Source: Polaribacter marinaquae
GTDB lineage: Bacteria > Bacteroidota > Bacteroidia > Flavobacteriales > Flavobacteriaceae
NCBI RefSeq assembly: GCF_038019025.1
Contig: NZ_CP150496.1
Coordinates: 2,000,001-2,064,000, forward strand
Length of the DNA stretch: 64,000 nt
Direction: 5' to 3'
Part shown: one piece after another, positions 53,163 through 61,531 of the stretch
Numbering within the stretch: position 1 is the first letter of the stretch
How the letters are laid out: each line of letters starts with the position of its first letter
The notes under the pieces: generated by a model
Told to the model about the DNA's origin: nothing
Seen by the model: only the letters and a program-made list of their open reading frames with translations
Databases searched by the model: none
Translations under genes and position numbers: made by a program

Positions 53163-53829
53163 AATAAAAATTTTAGTTGTTGATGATCATCAATTGGTTA
53201 TTCAAGGAATTCTATGTTCGTTAAAAGAAATAGGAGATTTTGAAGTGGTAACAACTAATAGTTGTGATGAAGCTTTTTTGCTGATAAAACAAAATCAAGA
53301 CACCCAACCTTTTCAGCTTTTATTTACCGATTTAAGTTTCGATAACACAACCGAAGATACTAATTTAGATGGCGGAGAAGAATTAATTAAAGCCATAAGA
53401 AATAACGATTTTAACATAAAAATTGCAGTAATAACTGGGCATACAGAAACAAATAGAGTGTATAATGTTATTAGTAATTTAAACCCGAACGCATATTTAT
53501 TAAAAAGTAAATGTGATGCATCAGAAATTAGTTTTGCGCTAACTAAAATGTTAGCCAATGATTACTATTATACGCATGAAATTCATCAGAAAATAATGCG
53601 TAGAAACATCGTTCAAATACAAATGGATGATATTGCTATACAAGTCTTAAAAGAGTTGCCAAATCAGCCTAAAATAAGCAATTTAGAAGGTGTTATTAAA
53701 AAGAACGATGGTTCTATTGTAAAATTGAGATCTATAGAAACAAAATTGGCAAATCTTAGAACAGATTTAAACGCAAATAACAATACAGACTTAATTTTAA
53801 AAGCGAAAGAGTTAGGTGTAATCGACTAA
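53152..53829 (+). CDS. Response regulator with divergent output domain
   Basis: A 225-residue protein starting at the ATG at 53152, overlapping the kinase gene by 11 bases. Receiver domain 5-130: VDDHQL (acidic pocket), phosphorylated Asp60 in LLFTDLSFD, ITGHTE, and LLKSKCD with the conserved Lys. The C-terminal region (about 150-225) does not show the usual LuxR start (LTxREREVL); only the end, SIETKLANLRTDL...DLILKAKELGVI, resembles LuxR-type recognition/dimer helices. The output domain is a divergent HTH, or possibly a degraded one. Confidence 0.87.
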   Translation: MENKIKILVVDDHQLVIQGILCSLKEIGDFEVVTTNSCDEAFLLIKQNQDTQPFQLLFTDLSFDNTTEDTNLDGGEELIKAIRNNDFNIKIAVITGHTETNRVYNVISNLNPNAYLLKSKCDASEISFALTKMLANDYYYTHEIHQKIMRRNIVQIQMDDIAIQVLKELPNQPKISNLEGVIKKNDGSIVKLRSIETKLANLRTDLNANNNTDLILKAKELGVID

Positions 53830-54005
53830 ATATTGCTTTTGCGGAAAATAACATTTCAAATTACGGATTTCCACAATGTTAGTTTTTTTACTAATATTAT
53901 ATTTGTCTTGTAGATAATTATAACTCAATCATCTATAAAGAATGGGATTAATTGCGAAGAATAAGATTAGGGGCTTATTTTTAAACAATTATGAAGAAAA
54001 AGGAG

Positions 54006-54037
54006 AAAGCCTTTCTGTTAATTCAGGAAGGCTTTTT
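54006..54037. terminator. Bidirectional terminator
   Basis: Stem AAAGCCTTtCTG / CAGgAAGGCTTT with a TTAATT loop and T-run, between the response regulator and the converging mgtE. Confidence 0.8.
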
Positions 54038-55385
54038 AAATACCTAAAATCATTTTTGCAATCATAAAATAAATTAAGATTCCAAATATATCGTTACTCG
54101 TAGTAATAAACGGACCTGTTGCAATTGCCGGATCGATACCTCTTTTATGTAGAAATAATGGTACAAATGTTCCTATAAGTCCAGCAATAATAATAACAAC
54201 TACTAGAGATACAGAAATTGCAAGAGAAAGATTCACTTCTCCTTTATAAATCCAAACAAAAATAAATAGAAATAAGGCCAAAATAACACCATTTAAAGCC
54301 GCTAAAAGCATTTCTTTAAGTAATCTGCCATAAATACTTCCTTTTACATCATCGTTAGCTAAACCTTGTACAATAATTGCTGATGATTGTACACCAACAT
54401 TACCAGCCATGGCGGCAATTAATGGTGTAAAAAAGAAAAGTGTACCGTATTTAGAAAATATATCATGAAAACCTTCCATAATAATAAATGCTCCAACTCC
54501 ACCAACTAAACCCAAAAATAACCAAGGTAAACGAGCTTTGGTTAGTTCGAAAATACTGTCATCAGAATCTACATCTTGCGTTAAACCAGCAGCCATTTGA
54601 TAATCTTTATCTGCTTCTTCTTTTAAAACATCTACAATATCATCAATTGTAATTCTACCTAATAATACATTATTGTCGTCTACAACAGGTATGGCTTCTA
54701 AATCGTATTTTGCCATAATTTTAGCAACTTCCTCATCATTTTCGTTAACGTTTACAGCGTCTACTTTTGTTTTAGAAATTTCGGCAATTTTTTGTTCTGC
54801 TTTGGCAATTATTAAGTCTTTTAAAGACAATCTACCAACTAGTTTATCTTGTTTGTCTACAACGTAAATAGAGTGTACTCTGGTTACTTCTTTTGCTTGT
54901 CCTCTAATTCTACGCATACAACCAGCAACCGTCCAAGTTTCATAAACCTTTACCAATTCTTTAGCCATTAAAGCACCTGCAGTATTGTCTTCGTAAGATA
55001 AAAGTTCTTTAATATCTGCAGCTAATTCATCGTCTTCTAAAGCATCTATTACGCGTTCTTGGCGTTCTTCTGATAGTTCACCAATAATATCTGCGGCGTC
55101 ATCAGAATCCATTTCTCCAACTTCATCTGCAATTTCTTTAGCAGATAAGTTTTCTAAAATCTTTTCTCTGGTATCTTCATCTAACTCAGTAAGAATTTCT
55201 GATGTTTTTTCGCTATCTAAAAGTTTTATAATATAAATAGCTTCATCAAAATTTACTTCATCTAAAACCTCTGCAATATCTGCAAAATGCACCTCTTCAA
55301 AAAGTACTTTAATTGCAGTATCATCATTTTTATAGATTAAGCCAATTAAATTCTCTAGAAATTCATCAGTAATTTCAAATGCCAT
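54036..55385 (-). CDS. mgtE: Magnesium transporter MgtE
   Basis: A 449-residue inner-membrane Mg2+ channel. The cytosolic N-domain superhelix (about 10-130, [38 protein letters not shown]) is followed by two CBS domains (about 135-255, [13 protein letters not shown] and [27 protein letters not shown]), a plug helix and five transmembrane segments from about 280 to 449, with [27 protein letters not shown] and [41 protein letters not shown]. The metal-binding Asp is in DPAIATGP. Regulation by cytosolic Mg2+ through the N/CBS domains is known for the family. It overlaps rsmA by 11 bases. Confidence 0.94.
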   Translation of the reverse strand: MAFEITDEFLENLIGLIYKNDDTAIKVLFEEVHFADIAEVLDEVNFDEAIYIIKLLDSEKTSEILTELDEDTREKILENLSAKEIADEVGEMDSDDAADIIGELSEERQERVIDALEDDELAADIKELLSYEDNTAGALMAKELVKVYETWTVAGCMRRIRGQAKEVTRVHSIYVVDKQDKLVGRLSLKDLIIAKAEQKIAEISKTKVDAVNVNENDEEVAKIMAKYDLEAIPVVDDNNVLLGRITIDDIVDVLKEEADKDYQMAAGLTQDVDSDDSIFELTKARLPWLFLGLVGGVGAFIIMEGFHDIFSKYGTLFFFTPLIAAMAGNVGVQSSAIIVQGLANDDVKGSIYGRLLKEMLLAALNGVILALFLFIFVWIYKGEVNLSLAISVSLVVVIIIAGLIGTFVPLFLHKRGIDPAIATGPFITTSNDIFGILIYFMIAKMILGI

Positions 55386-56178
55386 TTTCTATTAATTTTT
55401 GTGTTAGAGAAATAAAGTCTTTAACAGATAATTGTTCTGGTCGTTTCGCAAATATAGGGTCTTCTTTTAAAGAATCCGAAAGTTGAAAAGACTTTAAACT
55501 AGAGCGCAACATTTTTCTACGTTGATTAAAAGCTGTTTTTACAACTCTAAAAAATATTTTTTCGTCTACAGGTAAAGAATAATCTTTTTTTCTGATTAAT
55601 CTTATAACGCCAGAATCTACTTTTGGTGGCGGATTAAATACTGTTGGCGGTACCGTAAATAAGTATTCTACATCAAAAAAAGCTTGCGTTAAAACAGATA
55701 GGATTCCGTAAATTTTACTTCCTTCTTTTTCTGCCACCCTCATAGCAACTTCTTTTTGAAACATACCTGCAAATTCTGGTACGAATTCTTTATTTTCTAT
55801 TGCTTTAAAAACAATTTGGGTAGAAATATTGTACGGGAAGTTTCCAATAATTGCTACTTGCTTTTTTTGAAATATTTCTTGAATATTTTTCTTTAAAAAA
55901 TCGCCTTCGATTATAGAAAAATGCTCTTTAGATGTGTCTAAGTTTATATGTTCTAAAGGAAAAGTGTCGTGTAAATATGCAACAGACTCTCTGTCTAATT
56001 CCATTACAGTAACTTTTGCTTTCTTTTCTAATAAATACTTGGTTAAAACACCCATTCCTGGTCCTATTTCTAAGACATCGTCATAACCGTTTTCTGTTAA
56101 AGCATCTGCAATATCTTTTGCGATACTTTCATCCGTTAAAAAATGTTGACCTAAATGTTTTTTTGCTTTTACAGACAC
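55375..56178 (-). CDS. rsmA: 16S rRNA dimethyladenosine transferase
   Basis: A 267-residue KsgA/RsmA that dimethylates A1518 and A1519 of 16S r[21 protein letters not shown] (about 5-22), SAM motif [17 protein letters not shown] (about 35-51), [16 protein letters not shown] (catalytic NFPY) and [12 protein letters not shown] are all characteristic. It overlaps the start of mgtE by 11 bases, and these share a promoter (56204-56211). Confidence 0.96.
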   Translation of the reverse strand: MSVKAKKHLGQHFLTDESIAKDIADALTENGYDDVLEIGPGMGVLTKYLLEKKAKVTVMELDRESVAYLHDTFPLEHINLDTSKEHFSIIEGDFLKKNIQEIFQKKQVAIIGNFPYNISTQIVFKAIENKEFVPEFAGMFQKEVAMRVAEKEGSKIYGILSVLTQAFFDVEYLFTVPPTVFNPPPKVDSGVIRLIRKKDYSLPVDEKIFFRVVKTAFNQRRKMLRSSLKSFQLSDSLKEDPIFAKRPEQLSVKDFISLTQKLIENGI

Positions 56179-56203
56179 AATCTTTGTTTTTATCTTTCTA
56201 AGG

Positions 56204-56211
56204 CAAAGGTA
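56204..56211 (-). promoter_or_regulatory. rsmA promoter -7 element
   Basis: TACCTTTG on the minus strand, 25 bases before the rsmA ATG; exact TAnnTTTG match. Confidence 0.5.
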
Positions 56212-56285
56212 CAGTTTAAAAGGCGTAATTTTTATATAGTTATAAAATTATACAAACGCTCTTTTCGCTTTAAATAATACTTGTT

Positions 56286-56468
56286 TTATTCTTTTTTAAG
56301 ATTGAAAGAAAGTAGAAGTATACCAAAACCTAAACCAACTAGAAAACCAGCAATAGTCTCTTCTGGTTCTATACCCCAATTTAGAAAAGCAAGAATTGCG
56401 CCTAATAGCAATAATAAAATACTAAAAGCTCGTATCTTTTTTCTGTTATTATAAAAAAATAAATTCAT
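56286..56468 (-). CDS. Small two-helix membrane protein
   Basis: A 60-residue protein with two predicted transmembrane segments (about 13-30 and 37-55; AFSILLLLLGAILAFLNWGIEP and IAGFLVGLGFGILLLSF) separated by an acidic loop. It has a basic N-terminus (YNNRKKIR). I do not recognise a family. It begins at the base adjacent to the DUF4286 gene stop and is probably cotranscribed with it. Function is unknown. Confidence 0.65.
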   Translation of the reverse strand: MNLFFYNNRKKIRAFSILLLLLGAILAFLNWGIEPEETIAGFLVGLGFGILLLSFNLKKE

Positions 56469-56798
56469 CTAATTGCTTACACTTGTTGGAAAAAACTCTT
56501 TTACAATCTTTAATTCTGTTCTAAAAGCTAACATTTTATCTGCAAACTTTCTTAAAGCTTCTACACGTAAACTATCGGCATCTTCTTTATAATAAGATTC
56601 TAAATCTTCTCTAGACGCTGCAGTATATTGTATAGAATATGTTTTACCGCCCATTTCTTCTTCTATTAAAACTTCTGTAAGTTTTGCTGATGTAAATTTA
56701 CCCGTGTCTAAAACTTTTACGACATGAGATTCTATCCAAGTTAACCACTCTTTATGTACAGTGTTATCTATGTTTACTGTTACGTTATATATATACAT
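56469..56798 (-). CDS. DUF4286 family protein
   Basis: A 109-residue cytoplasmic protein of the DUF4286 family, with MYIYNVTVNIDNTVHKEWLTWIESHVVKVLDTGKF, EEMGGKTYSIQYTA and YYKEDADSLRVEALRKFADKMLAFRTEL. It resembles a ferredoxin-like alpha-beta dimer fold. The biochemical role is not known; it is common in Bacteroidota and usually adjacent to TPR or rsmA genes, as here. It is 27 bases from the TPR gene upstream. Confidence 0.85.
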   Translation of the reverse strand: MYIYNVTVNIDNTVHKEWLTWIESHVVKVLDTGKFTSAKLTEVLIEEEMGGKTYSIQYTAASREDLESYYKEDADSLRVEALRKFADKMLAFRTELKIVKEFFPTSVSN

Positions 56799-56825
56799 TT
56801 TAAACTTTTTATTGTTATTGATTTT

Positions 56826-58649
56826 TTATTGCGAAACATTATCGCCTCTTAATTTTCTAAACTTCTTTCTGGAATCTACTAAATAGATACTAGAGGTGTG
56901 ATCGAAAATTATTTTTTGATAATATTCTTGTGCTTTTTCTGAGTTTTTAAGATGATTGTTATAGGTTTCTGCCATCATAAAATAAACATCATCTGTTAAA
57001 AAACCTTGATTATCTGCTGCTATAATTTTATTTAAAGCTGTTATTGCTTCTTCATATTTTTTTTGTTTGATAAGAAGTTTTGCCTTAAAAAACAGTACAT
57101 CATCATAGATTACTTCGCTAGGAATAAATCCATTTATAAAAATATCTTTTCTTGTAAATAACGAGTTTAATTCTGATAATGCGGCTTTGTCTTTATTTTG
57201 AAAAGCAAGTAATTCTGCTTTTGCCAATTGCTTTAATCCAGACGGTATAGAATCTACAGGTTCATTGTCTGATATTTTTAAAAATAGGTTTACGGCATCA
57301 TTGGCAATTAATTGTGTTGTAGAACCTTTTAAAACTTTTAATTGTGCTTTTGCCCATTCGAAATCACCTTTAAAATAGCTAGTTTGTGCTACTTTAAACC
57401 TTGCTTCTTGTGCTAATTCGTGATTTTTTAGTTGTGTTTGAATCTGAGAAAAATAAATTAGTGCTTTATTAAATTTGTTAGTAAACACAAGAACGTCGCC
57501 AAGTTTTAGTTTAATTCTTGCTTTATCAAATTTTGAGTTTGCATAACTTAACGCTTCTTCTAAAACTGTATTTGCTTGCTGAGGTTCGTTTTTTGAAAAC
57601 GTTAAATAATCTGCATAAGCAACTTGTAATTTTATAGTTGCACTGTTTTTACCAAAAACTAAAAACAACTTTTTGAAAAGGTTTTCTGTTTCTGGATTCT
57701 TAGTTTCTATGGCAATTTTCATCAAAAATAAATGTGCATTAATAGTTTCGCTTTTGGTAGATGATTTTTCTACTATAAAATCGAAACACTGTTTAGCAGC
57801 TTCAAAAGAATTATTTTCGAATGCAATTTTACCTAATGTAAAAATTGCCCCTAGATCTTGTGTATTTCTTTGGTAAAGCGCATTTTCTTGTATAAAGGCT
57901 TTGTTATAGTCTTTTTGTTGTGTAAAAAGCCAACTTAACAAAACATTCCAAACATCTTTTGGGTTACTAGCAGATTTTCTTAAAAGTGTTTTTCTAAATA
58001 AAATGTTTGCCTCATTTTCTGCGTCATCTGTAATGTATTTGCTAGTATATCTTTGTACAAGGTCGAAATATTGTTCATTTTTATCAACTAAATCTATGTA
58101 CGATTCAAACATTTTTTTAAAATCGCCTTTTTCACCATAAATTTGAGCTATTTGAAAATTATAATTTGCGTTTTTGTTAGCTTCCATGGCTTTCTCATAT
58201 GCCAAAATTGCATTATCAAGTAGATTATAATCTTTAAACAAGCGTCCTATTATTCCGCCATAAGAAGGCATTTTATCCAAAGAATTTAACGCTAGTTTAT
58301 AATTTTCTGAAGCTTTTTCTGCTTGTTGTTGTCTTTGATAATTGTAGCCTAAATAAACGTATAAATATGCCTGACTTTTGTTCGCTTTAATTCTGCTTTT
58401 TAATAAGTTTTCAGCTAAAATAAATTGATCTGTTTCTTGGTAACAAGAAATTAATCTACTTAAATACGTAGTATTAAAAGGGCTAGAAGTATAAAGTTTC
58501 TTATAAATTTGTGTAGCTTTTTCATAAGCACCTTCTCGATAATAATTTTCTGCTAAGAGGTAATTATTTTTAGCATTTGTTTGCACTTTGTTTTGTGACA
58601 CTGCTAAGGTATTAATTGCTAGAAAAATAAGTAGAAATATTCTCTTCAT
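56826..58649 (-). CDS. Large TPR protein, exported
   Basis: A 607-residue protein starting at the ATG at 58649 (signal peptide MKRIFLLIFLAINTLAVSQ; the frame extends three codons further upstream). It contains many tetratricopeptide-like helical repeats from about 30 to 600, e.g. YYREGAYEKATQIYKKLY, YLGYNYQRQQQAEKASENYKLAL and KPLIKQKKYEEAITALNKII-type units. It is presumably periplasmic or surface-exposed and mediates protein-protein contacts. Orthologues in Bacteroidota lie next to DUF4286, serS and rsmA. Function is unknown. Confidence 0.82.
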   Translation of the reverse strand: MKRIFLLIFLAINTLAVSQNKVQTNAKNNYLLAENYYREGAYEKATQIYKKLYTSSPFNTTYLSRLISCYQETDQFILAENLLKSRIKANKSQAYLYVYLGYNYQRQQQAEKASENYKLALNSLDKMPSYGGIIGRLFKDYNLLDNAILAYEKAMEANKNANYNFQIAQIYGEKGDFKKMFESYIDLVDKNEQYFDLVQRYTSKYITDDAENEANILFRKTLLRKSASNPKDVWNVLLSWLFTQQKDYNKAFIQENALYQRNTQDLGAIFTLGKIAFENNSFEAAKQCFDFIVEKSSTKSETINAHLFLMKIAIETKNPETENLFKKLFLVFGKNSATIKLQVAYADYLTFSKNEPQQANTVLEEALSYANSKFDKARIKLKLGDVLVFTNKFNKALIYFSQIQTQLKNHELAQEARFKVAQTSYFKGDFEWAKAQLKVLKGSTTQLIANDAVNLFLKISDNEPVDSIPSGLKQLAKAELLAFQNKDKAALSELNSLFTRKDIFINGFIPSEVIYDDVLFFKAKLLIKQKKYEEAITALNKIIAADNQGFLTDDVYFMMAETYNNHLKNSEKAQEYYQKIIFDHTSSIYLVDSRKKFRKLRGDNVSQ

Positions 58650-58775
58650 CAAAATCAAAGATACTTAAGATTTATGTTAATTTTTTATTAAACCAAACGT
58701 ATTTTACATCTTCTTTGTAACATTTTGGCACAAAACTTGTCTGTAGGATGTAATAACTAATTAAAACTTAAAATT

Positions 58776-58919
58776 ATGAAAACTTTTTCTACCCAATACG
58801 AAGCTGCAAAAAGAAACTCTATAGAATTTATGCAAAAAGGACAAATAAGTGCTTACTTAAATGCCTTAGTAGAAATGAATAAATATAAAAGACTAATGGT
58901 AGCTGTTATTGCTAACTAG
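58776..58919 (+). CDS. 47-residue small protein
   Basis: A short ORF, MKTFSTQYEAAKRNSIEF..., rich in charged and polar residues, with a hydrophobic end (LMVAVIAN). It lies alone between the divergent TPR gene and the converging serS. No signal peptide or known domain is visible. Codon use resembles its neighbours and the ATG follows an AT-rich leader ending AAATT, as in real genes here, so it is a plausible small protein. I do not recognise a function. Confidence 0.5.
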   Translation: MKTFSTQYEAAKRNSIEFMQKGQISAYLNALVEMNKYKRLMVAVIAN

Positions 58920-58925
58920 GTTCGT

Positions 58926-58994
58926 TTTCAGTATCAGTTTACAGTTAAATTTTATCTAAAGATGATTAAGAACTGCAAACCGAAACTGAATACG
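58926..58994. repeat. Low-complexity hairpin of CAGTTT-type units
   Basis: The left arm TTCAGTATCAGTTTACAGTT and right arm AACTGCAAACCGAAACTGAA pair at 17 of 20 positions (remaining differences compatible with wobble or mismatch) around a 29-base loop. It sits between the 47-residue ORF and the serS stop and resembles the element at 50518-50592 in being made of reiterated hexamers. Confidence 0.65.
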
Positions 58995-59005
58995 TTGTAT
59001 TAAAA

Positions 59006-60280
59006 TTAATTTATCATATCAAAACCACAATAAGGTACTAAAACATCTGGTATTTTAATTCCGTCTGCAGTTTGGTAATTTTCTAAAATACCTGCTAAAA
59101 CTCTAGGTAAAGCTAAAGAACTACCGTTAAGAGTGTGTGCTAATTCGCTTTTACCTTCTTTATTTTTAAAACGTAGCTTTAATCTATTTGCTTGAAAAGT
59201 TTCGAAATTAGAAGCAGAACTAATTTCTAACCAACGGTCTTGTGCTGTAGAAAACAATTCAAAATCAAAAGTTAATGCAGATGTAAAACCTGTATCGCCA
59301 CCACACAAGCGTAAGATTCTGTAAGGTAATTTTAGTTCTCTTAAAATATCTTTAATATGCTCTACCATTCCGTTTAAAGCATTGTAAGAATTCTCTGGAT
59401 GTTCTATGCGTACAATTTCTACTTTATCAAATTGGTGCAATCTGTTTAAACCACGTACATGTGCGCCATAACTACCAGCTTCTCTTCTAAAACAAGGTGT
59501 ATACCCTGTTACAGTTATAGGAAAATCTGTTTCTTGTAATAAATTACCACGAAACATATTGGTAATTGGCACTTCTGCAGTTGGTATTAAATATAAATCA
59601 TCAACTGTAGAATGATACATTTGTCCGTCTTTATCTGGTAATTGCCCAGTTGCAGTTGCAGAATCTGTATTTACCAAATGTGGTACTTGTACTTCTTTAT
59701 AACCCGCTTTAACATTTTTGTCTAAAAAATAGTTAATTAAAGCACGCTGTAATCTTGCCCCTTTACCTTTGTAAACAGGAAAACCAGCACCAGCAATTTT
59801 AGTTCCTAATTCAAAATCTATAATATCATATTTTTTAGCTAACTCCCAATGTGGTAAAGCATTTTCGCCTAAATTTGGTATTGTGCCTTCGCTAAAAATA
59901 TTTTCATTGTCTTCTTCAGAATTTCCTGCTTTTACAGAAGCGTGAGGTACGTTTGGTATTTGATATAACAAACCTTGTAATTCATCAGAAAAAGTAGCTA
60001 ATTTTTCTGTTAATTCTTTAGATTGTTCTTTTAACTGACTAGTTTTTTCTTTTAAAACATTTGCTTTATCAACTTCACCAGACTTAAAAAGACCACCAAT
60101 TTCTTTGGATAATTTATTAGATTCGGCCAAAGTGTTATCAAGAGAAACTTGCGCTGCTCTTCTGTTTTCATCTGCCGATAAAACTTGTTCTACAATTGTT
60201 TCTGCGTTTGCAAAATTACGTTTTGCTAAACCCTTTAAAACAGTTTCTTTGTTGTCTCTAATAAATTGTACTTGTAACAT
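59006..60280 (-). CDS. serS: Serine--tRNA ligase
   Basis: A 424-residue class II synthetase charging tRNA-Ser. An N-terminal coiled-coil arm (about 30-110) binds the tRNA. The catalytic core has motif 2 FRREAGSYGAHVRGLNRLHQFDKVE and motif 3 LNGSSLALPRVLAGILENYQ (Arg-containing), with PTAEVPITN and GQLPDKDGQMY before. Length is normal. Confidence 0.97.
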   Translation of the reverse strand: MLQVQFIRDNKETVLKGLAKRNFANAETIVEQVLSADENRRAAQVSLDNTLAESNKLSKEIGGLFKSGEVDKANVLKEKTSQLKEQSKELTEKLATFSDELQGLLYQIPNVPHASVKAGNSEEDNENIFSEGTIPNLGENALPHWELAKKYDIIDFELGTKIAGAGFPVYKGKGARLQRALINYFLDKNVKAGYKEVQVPHLVNTDSATATGQLPDKDGQMYHSTVDDLYLIPTAEVPITNMFRGNLLQETDFPITVTGYTPCFRREAGSYGAHVRGLNRLHQFDKVEIVRIEHPENSYNALNGMVEHIKDILRELKLPYRILRLCGGDTGFTSALTFDFELFSTAQDRWLEISSASNFETFQANRLKLRFKNKEGKSELAHTLNGSSLALPRVLAGILENYQTADGIKIPDVLVPYCGFDMIN

Positions 60281-60400
60281 ATTTTCTATGAATTATGAAA
60301 TGCAAATATATAATTTGTGCTGCAGTTTTACCACGAATTCGTAAATAAATAAGTAAGCTTAAAAAGGAGAATTATTTTAGAATAAATAAATTGATAATTA

Positions 60401-61339
60401 CTACAATTCACAATTATTTTTGATGTAATCTCGGGCAGTTTCTTCGTCTTTTTTTAGTTGAAGAATTAAGTTTTCTATCGAATCGAATTTGTGTTCATCT
60501 CTTAGAAAATAAATCAAGGCTACTGTTAAATTCTTGTCATACAAATCTTCGTTAAAATCAAAAAAATGTACTTCGATTGTTTGATGGTTTCCGTTAACAG
60601 TTGGCCTGTTACCAATATTCATCATACCAAAAATTGTTTTAGAGTTTATAATTGACTTTACAACATAAACACCTGTTTTTGGAATTAATTTATACGTCTC
60701 TTTAACGTCTAAATTTGCCGTAGGAAAACCAATTTTACCCCCTAATTTTTTGCCATTTACAACTTTACCATTCAATAAAAAATTATAGCCTAAATAGTTA
60801 TTGGCTGTTTTTAAATTACCAGCATGTAAAGCGCGTCTAATTTTTGTAGAACTTACAGAAACATCATCTATATCTTGAGCCGGAATTTCTTCTACCGTAA
60901 AATCATATAAATGGCTATATTCTGTTAATTGCTCTATATTACCTTCTCTATTTTTACCAAAATGATGATCGTATCCAATAATTAATTTAGAAATATTAAA
61001 AGTGTTCACTAAAATATCTCTTACAAACTCTAAAGCTGTAGTTCTAGAAAATTTTTTACTAAAAGGATGAATAATTAAGTAGTCTAAACCTGTTTTTTCT
61101 AACAATTTTGCACGTTCGTCAATAGTATTTATCAACTCTATGGTTGCATCTTTTTGTAAAACCATTCTTGGATGCGGAAAAAAAGTAAGTAAAACAGATT
61201 TTTTTCCAGCATTTTTTGCTTCAGATACTAGTTTTTCTAATATTTTCTGATGCCCAAAATGAACACCATCAAAAGTACCAATTGTTACAAAAGTTTTTTC
61301 GTTTGTAGAGAAATTTGCAATATCATTAACTACCTTCAA
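60401..61339 (-). CDS. ribF: Bifunctional riboflavin kinase / FAD synthetase
   Basis: A 312-residue protein producing FMN and then FAD. The FAD-synthetase (nucleotidyl transferase) domain has TIGTFDGVHFGHQKIL (about 21-36) and LIIGYDHHFGKNREGN; the riboflavin-kinase domain (about 185-312) has GKKLGGKIGFPTANL with the substrate-binding PTAN motif and MMNIGNRPTVNG. Length is typical. There is a 190-base gap to the following TonB receptor gene. Confidence 0.96.
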   Translation of the reverse strand: MKVVNDIANFSTNEKTFVTIGTFDGVHFGHQKILEKLVSEAKNAGKKSVLLTFFPHPRMVLQKDATIELINTIDERAKLLEKTGLDYLIIHPFSKKFSRTTALEFVRDILVNTFNISKLIIGYDHHFGKNREGNIEQLTEYSHLYDFTVEEIPAQDIDDVSVSSTKIRRALHAGNLKTANNYLGYNFLLNGKVVNGKKLGGKIGFPTANLDVKETYKLIPKTGVYVVKSIINSKTIFGMMNIGNRPTVNGNHQTIEVHFFDFNEDLYDKNLTVALIYFLRDEHKFDSIENLILQLKKDEETARDYIKNNCEL

Positions 61340-61531
61340 GCGGATCTAATTTTAATAGTAACAAATGTACAATTTCTGAATGTTTAAATTCATAGAAAAA
61401 TAATTTTTTCGAATGTTAGATACCTTATTTTTATGCCTATTTTTTATTGATTACATAAAATTGACACCCAAATAATAAATAATTCAAAAAAAATTGTATT
61501 TTGCATATTAGTTAACAAATTAATTCAAATT

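Noticed and set aside
53942-54066. Short ORF after the response regulator (MGLIAKNKIRGL...)
   Set aside because: It runs through a strong terminator hairpin and into the antisense of mgtE, so it is unlikely to be a protein gene; the region is instead listed as a possible small RNA.
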